DNA from: Ekhidna sp.
Lineage (GTDB): Bacteria > Bacteroidota > Bacteroidia > Cytophagales > Cyclobacteriaceae
Assembly: GCA_013214445.1 (NCBI GenBank)
Contig: JABSPG010000294.1
Location: forward strand, 1-5,647
Direction: 5' to 3'
Length of the DNA: 5,647 nt
This document shows positions 1 to 5,647 of this stretch, piece by piece. The notes below the pieces were generated by a model. That model was not told the DNA's origin and ran no database searches. It saw nothing but the letters and a program-made list of their open reading frames with translations. The number at the start of each line of letters is the position of its first letter. Position 1 is the stretch's first letter. The translations under genes were made by a program, and so were the position numbers.

Positions 1-114
1 TGCAAATGAATAGTTTCCTGAAATAAATCTATTGAGCTTACCCCATCCATGAGTCAGCATCATTCCTCCCATTCCAAGTCGTAAAACAAGCGATGCTAAA
101 TTTAAATGTACCAT
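1..114 (-). CDS. DoxX-family membrane protein, N-terminal 38 codons only
   Basis: This reading frame starts with ATG at 114-112 and stays open to the left edge, giving 38 residues. The start reads MVHLNLASLVLRLGMGGMML and continues with a THGWGKL segment. A short hydrophobic helix carrying R-L-G-x-G, then HGWGKL followed by a phenylalanine, is how the first membrane helix of DoxX-type (DoxX/YphA) inner-membrane proteins usually begins; that match is from memory of the family. DoxX proteins are small four-helix membrane proteins, linked in some bacteria to quinone or thiol redox functions, but most are uncharacterised. The start codon lies 3 bases after the stop of the ABC exporter gene, so the two are almost certainly in one transcript and may be translationally coupled. 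The rest of the gene is outside the window, so its length and integrity cannot be judged. Confidence 0.8.
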   Translation of the reverse strand, partial: MVHLNLASLVLRLGMGGMMLTHGWGKLNRFISGNYSFA

Positions 115-117
115 ATT

Positions 118-3100
118 CTAATGCTTCTTTATTTTTACTGCCCGTTTGTAGACCCGAGGCGAATTCAAGATTACCTTTAATGTATTCCAAAATCTAACCC
201 AAATATTTGGTTGATCCTCATCCTTCTCTTTCACTGAGAAGAATCGTATCGTCTTCTTTAGGGTATTGTCCAACAGTGCTAGATACATTAGGATTGTCAT
301 GAACCAGATGAAAGCTATGTTGAAGTAGTAGGTAGATATTTCATAATTGCCGATGATCTTTATCGGAGCATAGAAATGAGCTCTGCCTATGTGAGAGTAA
401 GGACGCATGTAGATCGGGTCCTTTTTTTGAATTAACTGGCTTTCTCCTCGGTATACCATATCTAAATGGGCGCGGTTCATCAGTAGATCCGCTAGAAACT
501 GATTGTGATACTTCTTCTCAAGTTCTACAAATCCTTCTCTACCAAGTTTTTCTACTACTCGAGCATATAAATTGTCTCTATCACTTTGGGCATTTAGGTA
601 TTGATCAGCGAAAAAGTCTTTTGCTCCAAGAAGGTAGCTTTCTAGTCTTTTTCCAATAGAGGTACTGAAGTATTCTGGGGTAATCTGCTCCAGATATGGG
701 AATTGCCTTAATCCATGGATATCGTTCAAAGACTCTACTTCATGTCTAAGAATATCAAAGGAATATGACCTACCTGACCAATCAGCGCTATCGCGAAGTA
801 TAGACTTGTTAATGGTAAGCATTTCCGGGACCATAAAGGATCTATACACCGAATTCTTGCTTATTTCTCTGTTAACCTCGAAAAAGTACTCTTCATATTC
901 ATTGTATCTAAACTGCGCAACTGCAAGTGCTTCATACGCCCACCTGGAGGCCATCATGTCGCCTACAATCGGAACGTTCTTTTGATTATTTAGCGAATGA
1001 TGCAATTCATCAAACTTAATCATGGCTCCTCCTAAAAGTAGCTGAGGCACTAAAATGAATGGAATCAGTATGTAGATATTGATCACTGAGTTTAAGGCCG
1101 ACGAGATGTTAAGCCCAACAAGATTAGCAAAGCAAGATACTGTGAAAAGTACTGCCCAGTAGTACAGTGTCATTCCGTGGATCTCCAAAATAAAATTTCC
1201 AATAAGGACAAATGAGAGTGTCTGCATGGCCGACAGAACGAACAAGAATGCAATCTTCGAATTGATGTAGCTTAGACGCGAAAGGTTTAGAAAAGATTCT
1301 CTCTCCAGTATTTGCCGATCTTTATAAATCTCCTGCGCACTTACAGTAAGCCCCATAAAAAGTGAAACCACAATCGACATAAACAGGTACACTGGAAGAT
1401 TTATGTTTTCTGAAAACGCATAGACATTTTCTGGTGAATATTTTGAGAAATAGCCTAGTATGAATGCTAGGAGCGGTGCTTCTAGTAAGTTGATTAGGAT
1501 GTATTGCTTATTTGCAAGCTTTGATAGCAGATTTCGTCTGCTGAATATCTTGAATTGATGCCAGCTGTCAGGAATTCTAAAGTTAGTAGGGGGTAGGACT
1601 GAATCGTATTTAAGTTTGGTTAGCTGCGGGAGTAGATTTTCTTTATACTTAGAGTACCAGACTGAAGGATTTACACGTCTCTTCTTTGTAGACCGTCCAC
1701 GTTCGTCAATTTCCCTTGCTTCTATTATCTGAAGCATTTGTTCAGGGATTACATTACCACATCGTGGACACTCACTTTCTGCTGCATTCACCTGTGTGTT
1801 CATGGTTTTGAAATAGACCACAGCATCAATAGGATTGCCGTTATAGATGGGATAGCCTCCTTTATCCAAAATCCATAACCCATCGAAGAGTTTAAATATT
1901 GCAGATGATGGCTGGTGTATTATTGAAATTACCAGTTTACCTTTTCTTGTGAGGTCCTTCAAGAGAAGCATCATTTTTTCAGAATCCATTGAGGATAAAC
2001 CTGAAGTAGGTTCATCCACGAACAAAACTGATGGTTCTCGCATCAGCTCGAGTGCAATGTTTAACCGTTTTCTTTGACCTCCCGATATCGTTTTATGTAA
2101 AGGGTCTCCAACTTTTAGATCGGTGATATCTTCAAGATCCAAGTCTTCAAGTACTTTGTTTACGGTGGCATCTATGAGCTCTTCCGAGAAGTCGCTGAAG
2201 CAAGTCTTGGCATTAAAGTATAGATTTTGATAAACCGTAAGCTCTTCAAAGAGTAGATCATCTTGAGGAACGTATCCTATCACACCTTCTGTAGTAGCTT
2301 GTTCGATTGAAAAGCCATTGATATGAAGTCTACCACTGTTCAAAGGAATCTTTCCGTTCAGAATGTTCATCAAGGTAGACTTTCCGGTACCACTCCCGCC
2401 CATAATTCCAATCAGTCTACCCGAATCCTCGGAGAAAGAAAAAGGTTTAAGGCCATTATGACTATTCTTGAATTTGAATTCGATCTTATCACCCGCTAAA
2501 ACGACTCGAGTCTTGGATTCCTCTTGAATGAACTTTCTTGTGATCTCAGACTCATATATGGAATTGATATTGGGACCCTTTATGATCGATCCAGGCTTTA
2601 AGATGTAAGACTTTGCAATGATGATCTTAATGCCCTCCAAGAAGAGGTTTAGGGGACCATCGTACCTGAAAACGAATGTGTCTACACTTTTAAGATAAAG
2701 GACGGTAATACGACCAAATAGATTCTGAACAAACAAGTGTCTGACCTCATTTGTAGCTTTTTTCTTTCTAATGATCCAAGCCATCTCTTCAGGCCATTCT
2801 GTTTGCTTGTTGTCTATAATCAGGAGCTTATCCTTAGTTATTTCCTTCTTTTCAGGCTCGAGAATAAAGTTCTTTAAGTTATTTACATCTTCTTGATCTA
2901 GATTAAAGTTTAGGGCAACAAGAGCTGCGAATTCCTCTTCTTTAGCAGTCACCTGAGCATCGGCTCTAACGAGCTCCATGAGTTGCATAAACACAACCAG
3001 TCTTTCGGAGCGAAGAAGTTCCTTATTGAGTTGATTGCAAATCTTTGCAATCTGGAGAATGCTGGTACTATCTATCGTTGATCCCTCAGCATCTTTCGTA

Positions 3101-3297
3101 GTGGGAGTGGCTTTGTAAAAGTTGAGATAGTCATAGAATAATTTAATGTACTCTGCTGTGAGAGTCTCATTATTGAGCGTCTTTAACAGATACGGCCGAA
3201 TCACTAATTCACCCGAATCAACAGCGTCTGTGTCTTCTTTGGCACTCTCAATGATGGCAAAGAGATGCACAAGCGCATTAATAATGGATTCGGTCAT
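118..3297 (-). CDS. ABCG-like ABC exporter half-transporter with TerB-like N-terminal domain (1059 aa)
   Basis: A single chain carrying one ATPase and one membrane domain, expected to act as a homodimer in the inner membrane; the substrate is unknown. Numbering is from ATG 3297. Residues ~95-150 look like a TerB-like helical domain (ER, then an acidic ADAQVTAKEEEF stretch). Residues ~155-275 are a beta-rich linker. The ATPase follows: Walker A GGSGTGKST at 300-308, Q-loop VPQDD 343-347, signature SGGQ 405-408, Walker B VLFVDEP 424-430, D-loop SGLSSMD 432-438, switch His 461. A CPRCG motif sits at 510-514. Six membrane helices are visible at about 599-617, 634-654, 681-705, 711-735, 739-760 and 990-1009. 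The ~220-residue loop between helices 5 and 6 is probably periplasmic. Order and motifs match the ABCG/White type common in Bacteroidota. A longer frame starts with TTG at 3327, inside a terminator hairpin, so I chose ATG 3297. No promoter was found directly upstream. Confidence 0.93.
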   Translation of the reverse strand: MTESIINALVHLFAIIESAKEDTDAVDSGELVIRPYLLKTLNNETLTAEYIKLFYDYLNFYKATPTTKDAEGSTIDSTSILQIAKICNQLNKELLRSERLVVFMQLMELVRADAQVTAKEEEFAALVALNFNLDQEDVNNLKNFILEPEKKEITKDKLLIIDNKQTEWPEEMAWIIRKKKATNEVRHLFVQNLFGRITVLYLKSVDTFVFRYDGPLNLFLEGIKIIIAKSYILKPGSIIKGPNINSIYESEITRKFIQEESKTRVVLAGDKIEFKFKNSHNGLKPFSFSEDSGRLIGIMGGSGTGKSTLMNILNGKIPLNSGRLHINGFSIEQATTEGVIGYVPQDDLLFEELTVYQNLYFNAKTCFSDFSEELIDATVNKVLEDLDLEDITDLKVGDPLHKTISGGQRKRLNIALELMREPSVLFVDEPTSGLSSMDSEKMMLLLKDLTRKGKLVISIIHQPSSAIFKLFDGLWILDKGGYPIYNGNPIDAVVYFKTMNTQVNAAESECPRCGNVIPEQMLQIIEAREIDERGRSTKKRRVNPSVWYSKYKENLLPQLTKLKYDSVLPPTNFRIPDSWHQFKIFSRRNLLSKLANKQYILINLLEAPLLAFILGYFSKYSPENVYAFSENINLPVYLFMSIVVSLFMGLTVSAQEIYKDRQILERESFLNLSRLSYINSKIAFLFVLSAMQTLSFVLIGNFILEIHGMTLYYWAVLFTVSCFANLVGLNISSALNSVINIYILIPFILVPQLLLGGAMIKFDELHHSLNNQKNVPIVGDMMASRWAYEALAVAQFRYNEYEEYFFEVNREISKNSVYRSFMVPEMLTINKSILRDSADWSGRSYSFDILRHEVESLNDIHGLRQFPYLEQITPEYFSTSIGKRLESYLLGAKDFFADQYLNAQSDRDNLYARVVEKLGREGFVELEKKYHNQFLADLLMNRAHLDMVYRGESQLIQKKDPIYMRPYSHIGRAHFYAPIKIIGNYEISTYYFNIAFIWFMTILMYLALLDNTLKKTIRFFSVKEKDEDQPNIWVRFWNTLKVILNSPRVYKRAVKIKKH

Positions 3298-3330
3298 AGT
3301 TGGGTTTAATGATAAAAAAAGCCCCAACTA
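3297..3330 (-). promoter_or_regulatory. Alternative hairpin competing with the terminator and covering the exporter start
   Basis: On the minus strand TAGTTGGG (3330-3323), which belongs to the loop and 3' arm of the terminator, is perfectly complementary to CCCAACTA (3304-3297). The second arm ends on the A of the exporter ATG. The two arms are separated by 18 bases. Because both structures use 3323-3330, they cannot form together. The arrangement resembles an attenuator or a start-codon-blocking leader, but the terminator stem is longer and forms first, and no trigger is visible. The pairing is seen directly; regulation is inference. Confidence 0.35.
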
Positions 3331-3342
3331 CCAGTCGGGGCT
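3314..3342 (-). terminator. Intrinsic terminator after the lipoprotein gene, just before the ABC exporter
   Basis: Read on the minus strand, AGCCCCGACT (3342-3333), loop GGT (3332-3330) and AGTTGGGGCT (3329-3320) form a 10-base-pair stem with one G-U wobble (3336 with 3326). It is followed directly by a run of T down to 3314. This is a textbook Rho-independent terminator for the minus strand. The plus-strand reading has an A-C mismatch and no T-run, so it is not bidirectional. It begins 24 bases after the lipoprotein stop codon and ends 16 bases before the exporter ATG. Confidence 0.87.
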
Positions 3343-3366
3343 CTAAAAATATTATTTCAATCTTGA

Positions 3367-4182
3367 TTATCCAACGATATGATCTCTCATCTCTTGAACC
3401 CCACTTGAAATATCATTGAATTGTCCCTCTGTCATCTCCGAACTTTCACCTAGCTGTTCATAGACTAGGTTGATGTAAATTAAATTAGGCAGGACCTTAG
3501 AGACATTCTCGTCATCTTTGTATTCATTCATTAACTCTACAAGCTTGGATACCTGAGCTTTCTGATTAGCCAACACAGTCATCAGTTCTCCTTTGTTTTC
3601 GCTCATCTTTACAAGTTGGCAAGTGATATGCAATCCCTCAATCACACTACCAGCAATTACAAGAATGGATGTCTTCTCCTCACCGTTTTGGTTCAAATAA
3701 TTGTAAGTATCATAAAAAGATTCAGTCACAATGAATATAAGAGAGTCGATATTATCCATGTTATTCTCAATGCGCTGAGCCATTGAATTATTGAAAGCAG
3801 AGGTTATATTAAGTTGATCAATAAGCTTTTTTGATACGTCTAGAAAATCAATTGTCTCCTGAGTCTTGTCAAAAGTAGCTGCATAGCTCAGATCGGCTCC
3901 ATAAACTCCAAGATTCGCTGCTTTTTGCCAAGTAGCGACATATTGGTCTACCTTACTAGGACTGTTGATAATATCTCCCGAGTAAGACGTGTTTGCATTG
4001 CCCAACATTTGCGAGACTTCAAATGCAGTAGGTAGGGGATATGTGAATTCTTTTTCAACAAAAGTTTCTATTTCTTCTTTCTTTTCAGCAGTAGATTCTT
4101 CGCTAGCTTTTTTTCCACCACCGCAGGATAGCAAAAGCAATGAGGATGCAAAAAATGATAGGTATACTAGATTCTTTTTCAT
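3367..4182 (-). CDS. Predicted helical lipoprotein of unknown function (271 aa)
   Basis: The ATG at 4182 begins a clear lipoprotein signal peptide: MKKN, a hydrophobic stretch at residues 5-18, and lipobox LLSC with the acylated cysteine at position 20. The mature protein starts CGGGKKASEES and has a Lys/Glu-rich linker to about residue 45. The remainder (50-271) looks mostly alpha-helical and lacks further membrane segments. Landmarks are NLGVYGADLSYA at 90-101, a D-x-L-I-F-I segment near 145-151, and AGSVIEGLHI at 177-186. I recall similar uncharacterised proteins in Bacteroidota, where the NLGVYGADL-like motif and a Gly-x-x-(I/V)-E-G-L motif recur; no function is known to me. It should be anchored in the outer or inner membrane facing the periplasm or surface. 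The gene lies upstream of, and in the same direction as, the ABC exporter, but a strong terminator separates them, so a shared role is only a possibility. Confidence 0.88.
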   Translation of the reverse strand: MKKNLVYLSFFASSLLLLSCGGGKKASEESTAEKKEEIETFVEKEFTYPLPTAFEVSQMLGNANTSYSGDIINSPSKVDQYVATWQKAANLGVYGADLSYAATFDKTQETIDFLDVSKKLIDQLNITSAFNNSMAQRIENNMDNIDSLIFIVTESFYDTYNYLNQNGEEKTSILVIAGSVIEGLHITCQLVKMSENKGELMTVLANQKAQVSKLVELMNEYKDDENVSKVLPNLIYINLVYEQLGESSEMTEGQFNDISSGVQEMRDHIVG

Positions 4183-4213
4183 ATGATTGGTTTGTTTATC
4201 ATCAATTCAATTT

Positions 4214-4244
4214 CAAGATTAGTCCAATAATCTTTTTCATCAAA
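4214..4244 (-). promoter_or_regulatory. Candidate Bacteroidota-type promoter for the lipoprotein gene
   Basis: On the minus strand a -33 element TTTG (4244-4241) is followed by a 19-base spacer and TAATCTTG (4221-4214), which matches the TAnnTTTG -7 consensus of Bacteroidota except for one base. Transcription would start roughly 25-30 bases before the ATG at 4182. The spacing fits the known consensus exactly. This is a motif match without experimental support. Confidence 0.5.
4215..4234. repeat. Dyad AAGATTA-N6-TAATCTT overlapping the lipoprotein promoter
   Basis: A perfect 7-base inverted repeat, AAGATTA (4215-4221) and TAATCTT (4228-4234), is separated by six bases. One arm covers most of the candidate -7 element and the other lies in the spacer, so a repressor bound here would block the promoter. 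It is A+T-rich, so chance is a real alternative. On the plus strand the second arm runs into T, but no plus-strand gene precedes it. Confidence 0.3.
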
Positions 4245-4265
4245 CTCTTCTTGAAGGTATTTAAC

Positions 4266-4340
4266 TTATTTTAAGCCAAATTTAGAAGAGTGCCAAGCTC
4301 TTTCATGCAAATAGTAGAATAGCATTTTTAAAGCACTTTC
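4266..4340 (-). pseudogene. Out-of-frame C-terminal remainder of the second DUF2061 repeat
   Basis: Shifting frame at about 4345 gives 24 residues, beginning ESALKMLFYYLHERAW and ending KFGLK before a TAA at 4268-4266. The piece aligns with the end of the first repeat (ETTIKMALYYYHERLW), including the YY-x-HER-x-W signature. Adding one T to GCTTGGTTGAA, making GCTTTGGTTGAA, would restore Ala-Leu-Val-Glu, in line with Ala-Leu-Phe-Glu of copy one. The restored gene would therefore end at 4266, leaving 83 bases before the lipoprotein start. Confidence 0.75.
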
Positions 4341-4747
4341 AACCAAGCTATCCCGGAAGCCTTCTGAATTGCGGAAGGATCTTCTCGGAAGACAATGAAT
4401 GCTATCGTAAAAGTTGTAATTGATGCATTAACTCTCCAAGTAATTGTTTTCATTAAGTGCCTAATTGCGCTTCTGATCTTAAGCTTAACCGAGAACCATA
4501 GGCGTTCATGGTAATAGTATAAAGCCATTTTGATCGTGGTTTCGAATAGAGCCACCCAGCCAGCCTTTTCTGCTGCATTTGGGTCTTCTTTAAAAAACAG
4601 TATAGTTAAGACAAATGTGCTGCCTGTAGCAATCAATCGCCATGTTACTGTTTTAGCTATATGCCTTTTTTGTCCTTCCAAACTTGTTTTGTCTTCAAAT
4701 GCGCAAAAATATATTTTGGAATTTCTTATTCGGTAGTATACCTTCAA
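4328..4747 (-). CDS. Tandem DUF2061 membrane protein, second repeat frameshifted (139 aa as read)
   Basis: Two copies of the DUF2061 unit align without gaps, 68 residues apart. Copy one (~28-91) has RHIAKTVTWR, a hydrophobic helix, FKEDP, and KMALYYYHERLW. Copy two (~96 on) has RHLMKTITWR, a helix and FREDP, then breaks after SGIA and stops at 139. DUF2061 proteins are small predicted membrane proteins of unknown function. The missing end of copy two lies in the next frame (see 4266-4340), so the gene has probably lost one base near 4345. The 5' end is also uncertain: the frame opens with TTG at 4747 in a ten-T run and contains no ATG before copy one. A TTG at 4681, just ahead of the first repeat, is an alternative start. 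An ATG at 4775 would be in frame only if the run had nine T. It may be a pseudogene or may still yield a functional first domain. Confidence 0.7.
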   Translation of the reverse strand: MKVYYRIRNSKIYFCAFEDKTSLEGQKRHIAKTVTWRLIATGSTFVLTILFFKEDPNAAEKAGWVALFETTIKMALYYYHERLWFSVKLKIRSAIRHLMKTITWRVNASITTFTIAFIVFREDPSAIQKASGIAWLKVL

Positions 4748-4755
4748 AAAAAAAA
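4746..4755 (-). repeat. Ten-T homopolymer at the 5' end of the DUF2061 gene
   Basis: The minus strand carries ten consecutive T between CTCTA and GAAGG. As written, the nearest upstream ATG (4775) runs through the tract into a short frame with 22 further codons or so. With nine T it would join the DUF2061 frame. Tracts of this length can vary by slippage or be miscounted by sequencing. Confidence 0.6.
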
Positions 4756-4853
4756 TAGAGCGTGTATGTCGTCATTTTGCTGATCAGCTTTTACGTACTA
4801 ACCAGTGGATCGAAACCATACATTTCATCGAATTTTACATTTTATCAACCTAT
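4748..4853. other. Divergent intergenic region between the DUF2061 gene and the CheW-like gene
   Basis: This 106-base gap should hold promoters for both directions, but I found no full TTTG-N19-21-TAnnTTTG match on either strand. TACATTTC (4819-4826) and TACATTTT (4836-4843) each match the plus-strand -7 consensus except at the last base, without a -33 partner. A 10-base perfect palindrome, GCTGATCAGC, lies at 4779-4788. Confidence 0.4.
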
Positions 4854-5396
4854 ATGTCCCTAGGAGAGAACCTTACAAAAGATACAAGCTCAGACAAGCC
4901 CTCTGACGAAGAAAAGATTAGTGAAAGTCAAGATGCAGAGCAAATTGAAGATCGAAACCAGTTCTGTATTTTCAGGGCTGGCAAAGAAGAGTATGCAGTT
5001 CCGATTAACTTAGTGAAGGAAGTTGTACCGATTCCTGAGATAGCCCCACTTCCGCAAATGCCAAACCACATCTTAGGGATGTCTAATGTAAGAGGTAATA
5101 TATTTGGTATAATTGATCTAGGTGTATTCTTTAGAAGTTCGGATGATTTTGAAAATGAGGGAAAGTATTTGTTAGTTATCGATCATGAAGTATATCAGAT
5201 GGGTATTATGATTCCGGATGTTCCTGATACAATGATGGTTGCAGAAAGCATGATCGAGCAGCTCTCGACCTCAACAATTAAAACACAGACTGGCCAGAAG
5301 TACTTGAAAGGAATTATTAAAAAAGACCAGAGGATGATCATCCTATTTGATATATTAGGACTGATTTCGAGCGAAAAATTTACTGAGGTAAGCTAA
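4854..5396 (+). CDS. cheW: CheW-like chemotaxis scaffold protein (180 aa)
   Basis: CheW-type proteins link receptor (MCP) tips to the histidine kinase CheA in cytoplasmic signalling arrays. Residues ~35-175 make up one CheW domain: FCIFRAGKEEYAVPINLVKEVV opens the first beta barrel in two parts (FCIFRAGKEEYAVP, then INLVKEVVPI), NVRGNIFGIIDL at 78-89 matches the usual N-(L/V)-R-G-x-(I/V)-x-x-(I/V)-I-D-L signature with the receptor-contact Arg at 80, and YLKGIIKKDQRMIILFDI at 150-167 is the typical closing strand pair. The first 34 residues are an acidic, Ser-rich tail absent from the minimal proteins (E. coli CheW is 167 aa), probably disordered. ATG 4854 is the first start; no Shine-Dalgarno is seen, as is usual in this phylum. 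The MCP gene follows after 22 bases, supporting one operon. A CheV-type receiver domain is absent. Confidence 0.92.
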   Translation: MSLGENLTKDTSSDKPSDEEKISESQDAEQIEDRNQFCIFRAGKEEYAVPINLVKEVVPIPEIAPLPQMPNHILGMSNVRGNIFGIIDLGVFFRSSDDFENEGKYLLVIDHEVYQMGIMIPDVPDTMMVAESMIEQLSTSTIKTQTGQKYLKGIIKKDQRMIILFDILGLISSEKFTEVS

Positions 5397-5418
5397 GTGA
5401 CTTATTTCGGCACCCAAG

Positions 5419-5647
5419 ATGCTAGATAATTTTACTATTAGAAAGAAGATGCTGTTTTTGATCCTGGGATTGACAGTATCTATTTATGTCGCCTCCATAG
5501 GATATATAAGCTACAATCTGAGGCAGCATTCCATATCTGAGGCTGAAAAATTAGCAGATTCCTATGCGAAGCAGAAGGCCAATGAAATAAAAACAATAAT
5601 TGACGAAGATTTAGCTGTTGCAAGGATAATGGCTGAAACGGTTGAGC
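5419..5647 (+). CDS. Probable methyl-accepting chemotaxis protein, N-terminal 76 codons
   Basis: The frame starts with ATG at 5419 and is open to the right edge. It begins MLDNFTIRKKMLFLILGLTV, a short basic cytoplasmic start followed by a membrane helix at residues ~11-32. Then comes a charged helix (residues ~38-76, with AEKLADSYAKQKANEIKTI), which is how the periplasmic dCache sensor domain of many MCPs and sensor kinases begins. The gene lies directly after the CheW-like gene, 22 bases apart, which favours an MCP over a histidine kinase or a cyclase. An in-frame stop at 5398-5400 excludes a start much further upstream. The HAMP and signalling domains would lie outside the window, so the call rests on the N-terminus and the neighbour. 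Confidence 0.72.
   Translation, partial: MLDNFTIRKKMLFLILGLTVSIYVASIGYISYNLRQHSISEAEKLADSYAKQKANEIKTIIDEDLAVARIMAETVE

Noticed and set aside
1740..1770. CPRCG motif in the exporter as a possible novel zinc finger.
   Set aside because: Only one CxxC pair is present, and I recall the same motif, followed by an N-x-x-PEQ segment, in related Bacteroidota exporters, so it appears to be a family feature.
3146..3346. Plus-strand open frame of 66 codons antisense to the exporter start.
   Set aside because: It runs opposite a well-supported gene, passes through the terminator and has no recognisable protein features.
3989..4186. Plus-strand open frame of 65 codons antisense to the lipoprotein N-terminus.
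   Set aside because: It mirrors the signal peptide and linker codons of a convincing gene and resembles no family.
4277..4284. Perfect TAnnTTTG match (TAAATTTG on the minus strand) upstream of the lipoprotein gene.
   Set aside because: It lies in the restored coding end of the DUF2061 gene, and the nearest TTTG (4311-4308) is 23 bases away, longer than the usual 19-21. The candidate at 4214-4244 fits better.
4530..4736. Plus-strand open frame of 68 codons antisense to the first DUF2061 repeat.
   Set aside because: The minus-strand frame carries clear DUF2061 signatures; the antisense frame has none.
4779..4788. Perfect 10-base palindrome GCTGATCAGC in the divergent gap.
   Set aside because: It is short, has no second copy in the window and is not placed on a recognised promoter; it could be an operator but nothing supports that.
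4819..4843. Two near matches to the -7 box (TACATTTC, TACATTTT) upstream of the CheW-like gene.
   Set aside because: Neither has a TTG-type -33 element at a suitable distance, so they are not listed as promoters.

Overview
The window looks like chromosomal DNA from a member of the Bacteroidota, probably a marine or gliding Cytophagales-type bacterium (lineage is inference). The evidence is moderate A+T content, no Shine-Dalgarno sequences before the genes, a promoter candidate of the TTTG-N19-TAnnTTTG type, and protein families whose versions here are typical of that phylum: a single-chain ABCG-like exporter with a TerB-like N-terminus, DUF2061 repeats and a helical lipoprotein.

Layout: positions 1-4747 are read leftward (minus strand). 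In transcription order they hold a tandem DUF2061 membrane protein with a frameshift in its second repeat (4747 to 4266), a predicted lipoprotein (4182-3367), a strong intrinsic terminator (3342-3314), a 1059-residue ABC exporter (3297-118) and the first 38 codons of a DoxX-family membrane protein (114 to beyond the left edge). From 4854 the other strand is used: a CheW-like scaffold protein (4854-5396), then after 22 bases the first 76 codons of a probable methyl-accepting chemotaxis protein (5419 to beyond the right edge). The divergent gap at about 4748-4853 separates the two blocks.

The ABC exporter and the DoxX gene are 3 bases apart and should be co-transcribed. The lipoprotein precedes the exporter in the same direction, but a terminator hairpin lies between them, ending only 16 bases before the exporter start codon. 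The 3' arm of that hairpin can also pair, over 8 perfect bases, with the sequence that runs into the exporter start codon. This makes read-through or attenuation a testable idea for how the exporter is expressed. The CheW-MCP pair would feed a CheA-type signalling array; no flagellar or motility gene is visible here.

I see no mobile element, CRISPR array, tRNA or rRNA, and no clear novel multi-gene system. The most notable points are the terminator with its competing hairpin, the frameshifted DUF2061 gene with a ten-T tract at its 5' end, and a dyad overlapping the likely lipoprotein promoter.
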